The notes under the pieces were generated by a model. That model saw nothing but the letters and a program-made list of their open reading frames with translations. It ran no database searches and had not been told where the DNA came from. Positions 9,095-19,168 of a DNA stretch of 64,000 bases are shown here, in pieces (position 1 is the first letter of the stretch; each line of letters starts with the position of its first letter). The stretch is from Streptomyces sp. Ru62 (lineage in GTDB: Bacteria; Actinomycetota; Actinomycetes; Streptomycetales; Streptomycetaceae): contig NZ_PQSU01000001.1 of NCBI RefSeq assembly GCF_002920615.1, positions 186,001 through 250,000 on the forward strand, in the 5' to 3' direction. The translations under genes were made by a program, and so were the position numbers.

Positions 9095-9100
9095 CGGTTC

Positions 9101-9140
9101 GTCCAGGCGTCCAGGCGTCCAGGCGTCCAGGCGTCCAGGG
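9101..9140. repeat. Five tandem 8-bp units (GTCCAGGC)
   Basis: GTCCAGGC occurs four times head to tail, then GTCCAGGG, just after the small membrane peptide and before the aldo/keto reductase stop. It is a slippage-prone short tandem repeat in non-coding DNA. Confidence 0.85.
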
Positions 9141-9251
9141 GGCGGGGACCGAGCCGCGGCGGCGGCTGCGGGCCGCCTTCGGCCGGTCGCGCCCGCGCGG
9201 CGGAGCCGCATGGCGAATGCGGCCCCGCCGCCCCTTGGGCGTTCCCCGGGT

Positions 9252-10244
9252 CTACCAGGCGAACGCCTCCGGGGACGGGCCCGGGCCCGGGAAGATCTCG
9301 TCCAGGCCGGCCAGCAGGTCCTCGCCGAGCTCCAGCTCGACCGCCCTGAGGGCCGACTGAAGCTGGTCGGCGGTGCGCGGGCCGACGATCGGGCCCGTCA
9401 CGCCCGGGCGGGTCAGCAGCCAGGCCAGGGCCACCTCGCCGGGCTCCAGGCCGTGCTTGTCGAGCAGGTCCTCGTAGGACTGGATCTGCGCGCGGGCCGC
9501 CGGGTCCTTGAGGGTGTCCGCGGCCCGGCCGGAGGCGCGGCGCCCGCCCTGGACCTCCTTCTTGATGACCCCGCCCAGCAGACCGCCGTGCAGCGGCGAC
9601 CAGGGGATGACCCCGAGGCCGTAGTCCTGCGCGGCCGGGATGACCTCCATCTCGGCGCGGCGCTCGGCCAGGTTGTACAGGCACTGCTCGCTGACCAGGC
9701 CGATGGTGCCGCCGCGGCGGGCGGCGACCTCGTTGGCCTGGGCGATCTTGTAGCCGGGGAAGTTGCTGGACCCGGCGTAGAGGATCTTGCCCTGCTGGAC
9801 GAGGACGTCGATCGCCTGCCAGATCTCCTCGAACGGGGTGCTGCGGTCGATGTGGTGGAACTGGTAGAGGTCGATGTGGTCCGTCTTCAGCCGCTGGAGG
9901 CTGGCGTCCACCGCGCGCCGGATGTTCAGCGCGGAGAGCTTGTCGTGGTTGGGCCAGACATCGCCGTCGGCGGCCATGTTGCCGTACACCTTGGTGGCGA
10001 TGACCGTCTTGTCGCGCCGGCCGCCGCCCTTGGCGAACCAGTTGCCGATGATGGACTCGGTCCGGCCCTTGTTCTCGCCCCAGCCGTACACATTGGCCGT
10101 GTCGAAGAAGTTGATGCCCGCGTCCAGCGCCGCGTCCATGATCGCGTGGCTGTCGGCTTCGTCGGTCTGCGGACCGAAGTTCATCGTCCCGAGGACGAGC
10201 CGGCTGACCTTGAGTCCCGTGCGTCCGAGCTGCGTGTACTTCAT
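9252..10244 (-). CDS. Aldo/keto reductase
   Basis: A 330-residue AKR of the Tas/YajO or potassium-channel beta type. Catalytic residues are recognisable: D in FFDTANVYGWGENK (D and Y), K in ATKVYGN and H in YQFHHIDR. The NADPH-binding C-terminal part contains PIVGPRTADQLQSAL. It starts at MKYTQLGRTGLKVSRLVLGTMNFG. It is monocistronic. It probably reduces a carbonyl compound with NADPH; the substrate is unknown. Confidence 0.88.
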   Translation of the reverse strand: MKYTQLGRTGLKVSRLVLGTMNFGPQTDEADSHAIMDAALDAGINFFDTANVYGWGENKGRTESIIGNWFAKGGGRRDKTVIATKVYGNMAADGDVWPNHDKLSALNIRRAVDASLQRLKTDHIDLYQFHHIDRSTPFEEIWQAIDVLVQQGKILYAGSSNFPGYKIAQANEVAARRGGTIGLVSEQCLYNLAERRAEMEVIPAAQDYGLGVIPWSPLHGGLLGGVIKKEVQGGRRASGRAADTLKDPAARAQIQSYEDLLDKHGLEPGEVALAWLLTRPGVTGPIVGPRTADQLQSALRAVELELGEDLLAGLDEIFPGPGPSPEAFAW

Positions 10245-10560
10245 GGTCCACCAGCCAACGGCTTCGAGTGCGCTCTATGCAAGGCCTGCTGAGGCAGGGA
10301 GCCGCTCTGATGGTGCACGATCACGCCCAGCCGGCCGGCCGCGTTGATCATGGCGACCGGGTGGACCGGCGCCGTGGTCCGCTCCTCGTCGTCGTGCTTG
10401 CGCACGCCGGCCCAGGTCTCTCCTGCCGACCACGGGATGCCGGCCGGCCGCCGCCGTGGCAACGGCGCCCATGTGACCCGCGGCGCCCACGCCCGGGGCC
10501 GACGTGGTGTCAGAGGGGTGCCGTAGGGTGCGCGCAGTCACATCGCCCCTGGAGAGTCCC
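10245..10560. other. Intergenic gap with no confident gene
   Basis: This 316-bp gap separates the divergent aldo/keto reductase and the next forward gene. A reverse-strand frame (10241-10462) reads as a short protein-like stretch (TWAGVRKHDDEERTTAPVHP), but it overlaps the reductase start and has no recognisable family; it could be a gene remnant. No hairpin or promoter stood out. Confidence 0.4.
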
Positions 10561-11670
10561 GTGTCCGTCCGTGCCCGGCTCTGTGCCGTCGTCCCCGCGC
10601 TCCTGCCGTCCGCGGAGGCGGACGTCCCCGAACTGCTCGGCCCGCCGGGCCGCCGCCTGCTGGCCCAGCGTGGCGACGACGCGCTCTGGGTCCAGCCGCT
10701 GGACGACGCCTTCGCGCCCGCCGGGGACCGGGTGCGGCTGCCCGCTCCCTGGCCGCGCCGGCGCGGGACGTGGGCGGTGGCCCCGGACGCGAGCCTGGCG
10801 GTGTTCGCGGGCGTGCACGCGGTGCGGGCGGTGGAGCCGTCGGGGGCGACGCGCTGGGAGGTCCGGCACGGCTGCTGGTACGGCGCCTGCCGCGACCTGC
10901 ACACGTCGTACGAGGAGTACGGCGACCGCGCCGACCACCGTCACCCGGAGCGCGGCTCGGCCGGGTTCTCCGTGGACGGGGCGTACGTGTGGGCGCACGT
11001 ACGCGGACCGCTGGCGGCGGGCGAGCTGGGCCCGGACGTCGTCGACGAGTGGCTGCTGCTGGACGCGCGGGACGGACGGGTGCTCGCGCGGGCCGACGCC
11101 GAGGCCGCGGCGGCGGGCAGCTTCCATCTGCCGCACCCGGTGGATCCCGGACAGATGGGGCTGAGCATCGGGGAGGGCCAGGACGGGTCGCCGCTGCGCT
11201 GGGGCCGCTGGGACGGAACGGAGCTGTCCGTCCGTCACGTCGCGGGCGATCTGACCCTGATGGGCGTGAGCCCTTCGGGCGAGCGGCTGATGACGGTGAC
11301 CCACGACCAGGACACCCTGGCGGTCCGTGGCACCGGCGGCTCGGTGCCGGAGGGCCCGGAGTGGGACGCCGGGACGGCCGTCCCCCGGCATCCGGAGGCC
11401 GAGCCGGACAACGACGAGGCGCTTCCCTACTGGGACTGGGCCGGCGGCTTCCTGGACGAGACGACCCTGATCTGCTCGACCGTCGAGGCCGACGAGGAGT
11501 GGGGCCAGGGCCGGCACTGGCTCCTGGACACGGCGGGCGCGCGCACACCGGTGGAGGTCGCCTACCCGGTACCGGTCGGCATCCGGCCGCCCATGGCCGC
11601 GCTCGGCGACGGCAGGTGGGTGACGCCGGCCGACTCGGGGGAGGCGTTGTACGTGTGGGAGCGGGGTTAG
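10561..11670 (+). CDS. Hypothetical protein, possible beta-propeller
   Basis: A 369-residue protein, not recognised. The GTG start at 10561 is preceded by GGAGAG with a 4-base spacer. It is rich in Trp, Gly and Asp, with repeated blade-like patterns (DALWVQPLDD, GTWAVAPDASLAVFAG, AGFSVDGAYVWAHV, GVSPSGERLMTVTHD). This suggests a WD40-like cytoplasmic beta-propeller. There is no signal peptide or membrane segment. It ends with GEALYVWERG. It converges on the SGNH hydrolase gene. Confidence 0.7.
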   Translation: MSVRARLCAVVPALLPSAEADVPELLGPPGRRLLAQRGDDALWVQPLDDAFAPAGDRVRLPAPWPRRRGTWAVAPDASLAVFAGVHAVRAVEPSGATRWEVRHGCWYGACRDLHTSYEEYGDRADHRHPERGSAGFSVDGAYVWAHVRGPLAAGELGPDVVDEWLLLDARDGRVLARADAEAAAAGSFHLPHPVDPGQMGLSIGEGQDGSPLRWGRWDGTELSVRHVAGDLTLMGVSPSGERLMTVTHDQDTLAVRGTGGSVPEGPEWDAGTAVPRHPEAEPDNDEALPYWDWAGGFLDETTLICSTVEADEEWGQGRHWLLDTAGARTPVEVAYPVPVGIRPPMAALGDGRWVTPADSGEALYVWERG

Positions 11671-11761
11671 TCGCGGGGGAAGTCGTCGGTTCTGAGGCTG
11701 AGGCGGAGCGGGGTTGTCGTGAGTACCCCGGCCGGAAGGCGCCGGGATCCGGTCGGACCGA

Positions 11762-12436
11762 TCAGGCCACGTACGCCCCGCCGACCCCCCACGCCTCCCG
11801 CATCGCCCCCGCGAACGCCTCGGCTATCAGGCGCTCCCCGCGCGCGTTGGGATGCGTGCCGTCGTAGGTGTCGGTGTGGATGTCGTACTCCTCCGGCGGC
11901 GAGGCCAGCAGGAGCGGCGAGCGCGGCTCGTCCAGGTCGGCCACCGCCTTGGCGAGCAGCACGTTGAACCGGTCGACCTGCTCGGCGAAGGACGCGTCGG
12001 CCGCCGCCCGGATGTTCGGGATGACCGGCAGCAGCACCATCCGGATGCGCGGGTCCGCCTCCCGGGCGCCCGCCACGAAGGCCCGTACGTTCTCCGCCGT
12101 CTGCTCGGCGTTCGTGTAGAAGCCGAGGTCGATCAGGCCCAGGGAGACCAGGAGGACGTCGGGGCGGTGGGCGCGCACCGCGTCGCCGATCAGCGGGGCC
12201 ATGTGCAGCCAGCCCTCGCCCCAGCCCGCGAGGTGGGCGCGCGGGAAGGCGGGGTCGGCGTAGGCGAGGGACGTCGGTGCGTCGGCCTGCTTGTCGTACA
12301 GCGTCTCGCGCGGCCCGACGAAGGTGAACGGGCCGCCGTACGCCACGGACAGGTGCTGCCACAACCGGTGACGCCATGTGTGTTCGCCCGCGCTCCCGAT
12401 CGTCATGGAGTCGCCCACGGGCATGAACCTAAGCAT
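11762..12436 (-). CDS. SGNH/GDSL-family hydrolase
   Basis: A 224-residue protein. The block I nucleophile motif is PVGDSMTIG, at residues 6-14, and the C-terminal block V DGTHPNARGERL supplies Asp and His. Block III, usually GxND, reads LGLIDLGF: the oxyanion Asn is replaced by Ile. There is no signal peptide. The start may be MLRFMPVGDS (12436) or MPVGDS (12424), where AGG lies just upstream. The family contains esterases and lipases acting on acyl groups or carbohydrate esters. It is divergent from the propeller gene at 12559. Confidence 0.78.
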   Translation of the reverse strand: MLRFMPVGDSMTIGSAGEHTWRHRLWQHLSVAYGGPFTFVGPRETLYDKQADAPTSLAYADPAFPRAHLAGWGEGWLHMAPLIGDAVRAHRPDVLLVSLGLIDLGFYTNAEQTAENVRAFVAGAREADPRIRMVLLPVIPNIRAAADASFAEQVDRFNVLLAKAVADLDEPRSPLLLASPPEEYDIHTDTYDGTHPNARGERLIAEAFAGAMREAWGVGGAYVA

Positions 12437-12558
12437 CCGGTCATGATGGACGATCTCCGTGACCCATGGGGCCGGTGATGGCTGTGAGGCGGACCACGTC
12501 ACCCGGTCCCCGGCGGCCGTGTGCCCTGAACCCCCGGCGGGAATGGCAGGCTTGGGGC

Positions 12559-13539
12559 ATGCGTCGATCGTTCGCCGTCCTCGCCGGGGTGCTGCTCGCC
12601 GGCACCTGCGTGCTGCCCGCCTCCGCCGCCGAGGGAACCGCCGACGGGGCGGGCGACCAGGGGTTCACCCTCAAGGACCCGCGGATCACCGAGTCCAGCG
12701 GGCTCGCCGCCTCCCGGCTGCACCCCGGCGTCTACTGGACGCACAACGACAGCGACGACGGCCCGTACCTCTACGCCGTGGACAGCGCGACCGGGAAGAC
12801 CGTCGCCCGGATCACCCTGCGCGGCATCGGCTCCCCGCGTGACGTCGAGGCCATCTCCATCGGGCCGCACAACGAGATCTACGTCGGTGACATCGGCGAC
12901 AACTTCGGCGGCAGGTGGCCTTACGTGTGGATCTACCGGCTGCCCGAGCCGAAGAAGCTCACGGACCAGACGGTCACGGCCACGCAGTACGTCGTGAAGT
13001 ACTCCGACGGGCCACGCGACGCCGAGTCGCTGCTCGTCCACCCCAAGACCGGGCGCGTCTACATCATCGACAAGAAGGAGGACGGCGGGCACCTGTACGA
13101 GGGCCCGGCCACCCTCTCCACCTCGGGCGCGAACGTCTTCAAGCCCATCGCCGCCGTCGACCTCTGGGCCACCGACGCCGCCTTCTCCCCGGACGGCCGG
13201 GACCTCGCCGTACGCGGCTACTTCGGCGGCATCCACTACCGCTGGAACGGCGGCCGCATCAAGCGCGAGGGTCGCCTGGACGTCCCGTTGCAGGGTCAGG
13301 GGGAGTCCGTGTCGTACTCCGCCGACGGCACCAAGCTGATGTACGGCAGCGAGGGCGCCGACAGCGCCGTACAAGCCGTCGACGCGCCCGACCGACCCGA
13401 CGCCGAGTCACCCTCGTCGAAGGGCGATCCAGGCGCTTCGGCGGACAAGAGCGCCGGCGGGAGCCTCAAGATCGGCGCCGTGATCGTCGCGGTCGGCGCG
13501 GCGGCCCTGCTAGGCCTGCGGCGGCTGCGGCGCGGCTGA
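12559..13539 (+). CDS. Secreted/anchored WD40-like beta-propeller protein
   Basis: A 326-residue protein. It has a signal peptide (MRRSFAVLAGVLLAGTCVLPASAA) and a propeller-like body with ESSGLAASRLHPGVYWTHNDSDD and IYVGDIGDN. A Ser/Asp/Gly-rich linker follows from about residue 280, then one C-terminal membrane helix and an RRLRRG stop-transfer tail. The topology is an extracellular domain anchored by its C-terminus; there is no LPXTG sortase motif. Similar Streptomyces proteins are annotated as WD40 repeat proteins of unknown function. The ATG is at 12559. Confidence 0.78.
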   Translation: MRRSFAVLAGVLLAGTCVLPASAAEGTADGAGDQGFTLKDPRITESSGLAASRLHPGVYWTHNDSDDGPYLYAVDSATGKTVARITLRGIGSPRDVEAISIGPHNEIYVGDIGDNFGGRWPYVWIYRLPEPKKLTDQTVTATQYVVKYSDGPRDAESLLVHPKTGRVYIIDKKEDGGHLYEGPATLSTSGANVFKPIAAVDLWATDAAFSPDGRDLAVRGYFGGIHYRWNGGRIKREGRLDVPLQGQGESVSYSADGTKLMYGSEGADSAVQAVDAPDRPDAESPSSKGDPGASADKSAGGSLKIGAVIVAVGAAALLGLRRLRRG

Positions 13540-13622
13540 CCGGGGCGGGATCGGCCCCCGGACCCGGCAGACCCGCCAGACCCGGTACACCAGCCCCCGT
13601 CGGGCACCGCCCCGGCAGCGGC

Positions 13623-13655
13623 GAAGGGGCGCCCGGTGGTGCCGGGCGCCCCTTC
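13623..13655. terminator. Bidirectional hairpin terminator
   Basis: GAAGGGGCGCCCGG (13623-13636) and CCGGGCGCCCCTTC (13642-13655) form a perfect 14-bp stem with a 5-base loop. It lies between convergent genes (propeller protein and serC), so it can serve both. Confidence 0.85.
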
Positions 13656-13677
13656 GGTCCACCGTGTCCGGGGACGG

Positions 13678-14808
<1,131 letters not shown>

Positions 14809-14952
14809 GCCCGTGGCGGAGAGCGAGGTGGAGACGTGTCCGTTCGATGAGACGAGATCACCGGGACGCGGACTTGTGAGGTTGTACGACGATACGTGCG
14901 GGCCTGTGGAAAACGTGGGGTGACTGTGCGTGAGCGGATGCATCCTGGACGC

Positions 14953-17900
14953 ATGACGGATCGAGTGGGTGGTGCGGGGCCGGCCGGGGGAGCCGGGGCT
15001 GGGGCCGGGGGCGGATGGGGTGGCGGGCCCGATGGCGCCGGTGCCGCCGAGCTGGCCCGTGAGATGCGCGGGGCCGTGCGGGGCGAGGTCGGTTTCGACG
15101 CCACCGCCCGGGCGCTGGTCACCATGGACGCGTCCAACTACCGGCGCGTCCCCCTCGCGGTCGTGGCCCCCAGGGACGCGGACGACGTGGCCGCCGTCCT
15201 GGAGGTGTGCCGGGCGCGTGGGGTCCCGGTGGTGGCGCGGGGCGGGGGCACGTCGATCGCCGGGCAGGCGACCGGCACCGGCGTGGTGCTGGACTTCACC
15301 CGGCACATGACCGCCCTGCTCGAACTGGACCCGGGCAGCCGCACGGCCGTGGTGCAGCCGGGGCTCGTGCTCGACCGGCTCCAGGAGGCCGCCGCACCGC
15401 ACGGGCTGCGGTTCGGCCCCGACCCGTCCACACACAGCAGGTGCACGCTCGGCGGGATGATCGGCAACAACGCGTGCGGTTCCCACTCGGTCGCCTGGGG
15501 CACGACCGCCGACAACGTGCGGGAGCTGTCCGTGCTCACCGCGCGCGGGCAGCGGCTGCGGCTCGGACCGGGCTGGGCGGGCGCCCCGGACGGGCTGCGG
15601 GAGCTGGCCGAGGGCGAACTGGCCCGGCTGCGCACGGGCTTCCCTGACCTGCCCCGCCGCATCTCCGGGTACGCGCTGGACGCGCTGCTGCCGGAGAGGG
15701 GCGCGGACGTCGCCCGCTCCTTCTGCGGCTCGGAGGGCACCCTGGGCATCCTCACCGAGGCCGTGGTCGGCCTGGTCGAGGCCCCGCGCGCGCGTGCCCT
15801 GGCCGTGCTGGCGTACGCCGACGACAGCGCCGCCGCCGAGGCCGCCGCCGGCCTGCTGCCGCTGCGGCCGCTCACGGTGGAGGGCATGGCCGCCGACCTG
15901 GTGCCGGCCGGCGCGGGGCTGCCGGCGGGAGGCGCCTGGCTGTTCGTGGAGACCGGCGGGCGGACGGCGGCGGAGGCACGCGCGCGGGCGGAGGAGATCG
16001 TCCGTGCCGCCGACGTCGTGTCCGCGGTGGTCGTCACCGACCGGGCGGACCAGCGGACCCTGTGGCGCATCCGCGAGGACGCGTCCGGCACGGCCACCCG
16101 GATGCCGGACGGCACGGAGGCCTGGCCCGGCTGGGAGGACTGCGCGGTGCCACCCGCCCGGCTCGGCGCCTACCTGCGCGACTTCCGCGCGCTGCTCGCC
16201 GCCCACGGCCTGCGGGGCACGCCGTACGGCCACTTCGGCGACGGCTGCATCCACGTCCGCGTCGACTTCGACCTGCTCACCGAGGCCGGCGTCGGCCGCT
16301 TCCGCCGCTTCTCCGAGGAACTGGCCGACCTGGTGGTGGCCCACGGCGGCTCCCTGTCCGGGGAGCACGGCGACGGACAGGCCCGCGCGGAACTGCTGCC
16401 CCGCATGTACGGCGAGGAGACGGTCCGGCTGTTCGAGCGGGCCAAGGCGGTCTGGGACCCCGACGACCTGCTCAACCCCGGCATGCTGGTCCGCCCGGCC
16501 CCGCTGGACGCCAACCTGCGCTTCTCCGTCCTGCCGAGCCGCCCGGTCGACGTCGCCTTCGGCTACCCGGCGGACGGGGGCGACTTCGCCGCGGCCGTCC
16601 GCCGCTGCGTCGGCGTCGCCAAGTGCCGTACGGCCACGGCGGCCGGCCCCGCCGTGATGTGCCCCTCCTTCCGGGCCACCGGCGAGGAGGAGCATTCCAC
16701 CCGCGGCCGGGCCCGGCTGCTGCACGAGATGCTCGCGGGCGAGCTGATCACCGACGGCTGGCGGTCCCCGGAGGTCCGGGACGCCCTCGACCTGTGCCTG
16801 TCCTGCAAGGGCTGCCGCTCGGACTGCCCGGTCGGCGTCGACATGGCCACCTACAAAGCGGAGTTCCTGCACCACCACTACGCCGGCCGCCGCCGCCCCG
16901 CCGCCCACCACACCATGGGCCGGCTCCCGGAATGGCTCCGCTGGACCGCCCGGACACCGGTGGCTCCGCTGGTCAACGCCCTGACCCGGGTGGGCCCGTT
17001 GGCCGCCCTCGGCAAACGGCTGGCCGGGATCACCCCGGAACGGCAGATCCCGCGACTGGCGACACAGACGTTCACGGGGTGGTGGCGCAACCGGGCCCCT
17101 GCGGGAGCTGCCGGAGGGGTGCCGGGCGGGGGTGAGGGGGGCTTGGCTGCGCCGGGCGCTGAAGGTCTGCCCGCCTCCGGTGTCGGTGATCTGCGCGGGC
17201 CGGGCGCGCGGGACCTGCCTGCGCCGGGTGCTGCAGATCCGCCCGCACCGGACGCCGAGGATGCGCCTGCGCCGGGCGCCGAGGATCTGCACGACCCGGG
17301 CGCAGGGCACCTGCCAGCCCCCGGTGCCGGCGACTTGCCCGCACCGGGCGCGGGGAACCAGCCCGCATCCGGTGCCGGTGATCTGCCCGAGCCGGGCGCC
17401 GGCAAGCTGGTCGTTCTCTGGCCGGACACCTTCACCGAGTACCTGTCGCCGTCCGTCGGCCGGGCCGCCGTGCGGGTGCTGGAGGCCGCCGGGCTGCGCG
17501 TGGCCCTGCCGCCGACGCTGCTGCTGCGCCGGGGAGCGATCGCCGACGGCAGAACCAGGGCGGCGACCGCGCTGCTCGCGGCCCGACGGGCCCGGGTCTG
17601 CTGCGGACTGACCTACGTCTCCACCGGCCAGCTGGACCGCGCCCGCACGGTCCTGCGCCGCACGCTGGACCTGATGGAACCGGTGCTGCGGGCCGGGGCC
17701 CCGGTCGTCGTGCTGGAACCGAGCTGCGCCGCCGCCCTCCGCACCGACCTCCCGGAGCTGCTGCCCGACGACCCGCGCGCCGCCCGGCTGTCCGCCGCCG
17801 TCCGCACCTTCGCGGAGACCCTGGAACGGCACGCCCCGCACTGGACCCCGCCCGCCGTCGGCCGCCCGGTCGCCGGCCAGACCCACTGCCACCAGCACGC

Positions 17901-18204
17901 GGTGCTCGGCGACACCCCGGACCGCCGGCTGCGCGCCGCCGCCGGCCTCACCGGCGAGCTGAGCGGAGGCTGCTGCGGCCTGGCGGGCAACTTCGGCTTC
18001 GAGAAGGGTCACTTCGAGGTCTCCCGGGCCTGCGCGGAGGAACAGCTCCTGCCCTCGGTACGGCAGGCCGCGCCGGACACGGTGATCCTGGCGGACGGCT
18101 TCTCCTGCCGCACCCAGCTGGAGCAGCTCGCCGGAGTCCGGGGCCGGCACCTGGCGGAGGTACTGGCGGACGCGCTGGATTCCCCGGCGGGGGGTGCCGG
18201 ATGA
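14953..18204 (+). CDS. FAD-linked D-2-hydroxyacid dehydrogenase fused to Fe-S/CCG reductase
   Basis: A 1083-residue fusion. The N-terminal FAD-binding_4 domain (VVAPRDADDVAAVLEVCRA; GGGTSIAGQATG) and FAD-oxidase C domain (GHFGDGCIHVRVDFD, SLSGEHGDGQARAEL) are of the D-lactate/D-2-hydroxyglutarate dehydrogenase class. Two ferredoxin-like clusters follow: a first Cys set at CVGVAKC...MC and a second at C615, C618, C621, C625 (CLSCKGCRSDCP). A cysteine-rich CCG domain (HCHQHAV, GGCCGLAG) ends the protein. This layout, like GlcD plus GlpC in one chain, passes electrons from a D-hydroxyacid to quinone or another acceptor. Residues about 733-817 are an octapeptide minisatellite. I prefer the ATG at 14953; upstream GTG/ATG codons are possible. 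The phosphoesterase follows with a 4-base overlap. Confidence 0.85.
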   Translation: MTDRVGGAGPAGGAGAGAGGGWGGGPDGAGAAELAREMRGAVRGEVGFDATARALVTMDASNYRRVPLAVVAPRDADDVAAVLEVCRARGVPVVARGGGTSIAGQATGTGVVLDFTRHMTALLELDPGSRTAVVQPGLVLDRLQEAAAPHGLRFGPDPSTHSRCTLGGMIGNNACGSHSVAWGTTADNVRELSVLTARGQRLRLGPGWAGAPDGLRELAEGELARLRTGFPDLPRRISGYALDALLPERGADVARSFCGSEGTLGILTEAVVGLVEAPRARALAVLAYADDSAAAEAAAGLLPLRPLTVEGMAADLVPAGAGLPAGGAWLFVETGGRTAAEARARAEEIVRAADVVSAVVVTDRADQRTLWRIREDASGTATRMPDGTEAWPGWEDCAVPPARLGAYLRDFRALLAAHGLRGTPYGHFGDGCIHVRVDFDLLTEAGVGRFRRFSEELADLVVAHGGSLSGEHGDGQARAELLPRMYGEETVRLFERAKAVWDPDDLLNPGMLVRPAPLDANLRFSVLPSRPVDVAFGYPADGGDFAAAVRRCVGVAKCRTATAAGPAVMCPSFRATGEEEHSTRGRARLLHEMLAGELITDGWRSPEVRDALDLCLSCKGCRSDCPVGVDMATYKAEFLHHHYAGRRRPAAHHTMGRLPEWLRWTARTPVAPLVNALTRVGPLAALGKRLAGITPERQIPRLATQTFTGWWRNRAPAGAAGGVPGGGEGGLAAPGAEGLPASGVGDLRGPGARDLPAPGAADPPAPDAEDAPAPGAEDLHDPGAGHLPAPGAGDLPAPGAGNQPASGAGDLPEPGAGKLVVLWPDTFTEYLSPSVGRAAVRVLEAAGLRVALPPTLLLRRGAIADGRTRAATALLAARRARVCCGLTYVSTGQLDRARTVLRRTLDLMEPVLRAGAPVVVLEPSCAAALRTDLPELLPDDPRAARLSAAVRTFAETLERHAPHWTPPAVGRPVAGQTHCHQHAVLGDTPDRRLRAAAGLTGELSGGCCGLAGNFGFEKGHFEVSRACAEEQLLPSVRQAAPDTVILADGFSCRTQLEQLAGVRGRHLAEVLADALDSPAGGAG
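17149..17403. repeat. In-frame 24-bp minisatellite inside the dehydrogenase gene
   Basis: About 10.6 units of 8 codons encode variants of APGAGDLP (APGAEGLP, ASGVGDLR, GPGARDLP, APGAADPP and so on). The repeat sits exactly between the Fe-S domain and the C-terminal CCG domain. Because 24 is divisible by 3, gain or loss of units keeps the reading frame. Confidence 0.9.
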
Positions 18205-18974
18205 ACGAGGGCGAGGAGTACACCCGCCTGGCGGTCCTCTCCGACATCCACGGCGTGCTGCCCGCCCTGGAGGCGGTCCTGGCGGAGCCCGAGGTGGCCG
18301 CCGCCGACCGGATCGTCCTCACCGGGGACATCACGGCGGGCCCGCAGCCGGCCGAGGTACTGGACCTGCTGCGCGAACAGGGCGACCGGGTGCTGTGGAT
18401 CGGCGGCAACGCGGACCGGGAACTGGTGGAGTACCGGCGGGGTGAGCGCACGGAGATCCCGGACCCCATCGGCCCGTACGCCGCCCGGGCGCTGCGCCCG
18501 GACCAGGTCGACTTCCTGGCCGCCCTTCCGCGCACCCGCACCCTGCGGGTGCGCGGTCTCGGCCCGGTCCTCTTCTGTCACGCCACCCCGCGCGACGACG
18601 AGGAACTGGTGCTGGTCGACTCGCGCCCGGCCCGCTGGACGGAGGTCTTCACCGGGCTGCCGCCCGGCATCGGCACGGTCGTCTGCGGCCACACCCACAT
18701 GCCCTACGTCCGGCTGGCCCACGGCCGACTGGTGGTCAACCCCGGCAGCGTCGGCATGCCCTACGGCCGCCCCGGCGCCCACTGGTGCCTCCTCGGCCCC
18801 GGCACCGACCTGCGCGTGACGCCGTACGACATACCGGCGGCGGTGGCCCGGCTCACCCGGGAGTGCGCCTACCCGGACATCGCCGCGTGGGCCGACTACT
18901 TCCTGTACGCCCGGGCGACGGACACGGACGTGCTGGAGGCGTGGGGGCCGAAGGACGGGCGGAACGCTTCGTAG
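18201..18974 (+). CDS. Calcineurin-like metallophosphoesterase (YfcE/MJ0936-type)
   Basis: A 257-residue protein with the metallophosphoesterase motif series DIHG (residues about 15-18), GDIT, GNAD, GHTH and a preceding FCHATP His. The two-metal site appears complete. The ATG overlaps the dehydrogenase stop by 4 bases (ATGA), indicating translational coupling. The substrate is unknown; family members hydrolyse phosphodiesters or phosphomonoesters. Coupling to a hydroxyacid dehydrogenase could mean it acts on a phosphorylated precursor, which is inference. Confidence 0.85.
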   Translation: MNEGEEYTRLAVLSDIHGVLPALEAVLAEPEVAAADRIVLTGDITAGPQPAEVLDLLREQGDRVLWIGGNADRELVEYRRGERTEIPDPIGPYAARALRPDQVDFLAALPRTRTLRVRGLGPVLFCHATPRDDEELVLVDSRPARWTEVFTGLPPGIGTVVCGHTHMPYVRLAHGRLVVNPGSVGMPYGRPGAHWCLLGPGTDLRVTPYDIPAAVARLTRECAYPDIAAWADYFLYARATDTDVLEAWGPKDGRNAS

Positions 18975-19026
18975 GGTGAGGACACCCGCGATCTCCACGG
19001 ACGCCGACGGCATCGCCACGGACACG

Positions 19027-19091
19027 GCGGCACCGTCCCGGACACATCGTCACGGACACAGCGGCACCGTCACCGAGACAGCGGCACCGTC
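19027..19091. repeat. Direct repeats of GCGGCACCGTC upstream of femX
   Basis: GCGGCACCGTC occurs at 19027-19037, 19061-19071 and 19081-19091, embedded in similar ACGGACAC sequence. It lies in the 194-bp gap before the glycyltransferase gene. It is probably slippage-derived; a regulatory role is not shown. Confidence 0.55.
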
Positions 19092-19168
19092 CCGGACGCC
19101 GGCGTTCTCACCGCCCCAGCACCGGCCTCGCCACAGGGACCGGCCCCGTCCCCGAAGGAGCCCCGCCC

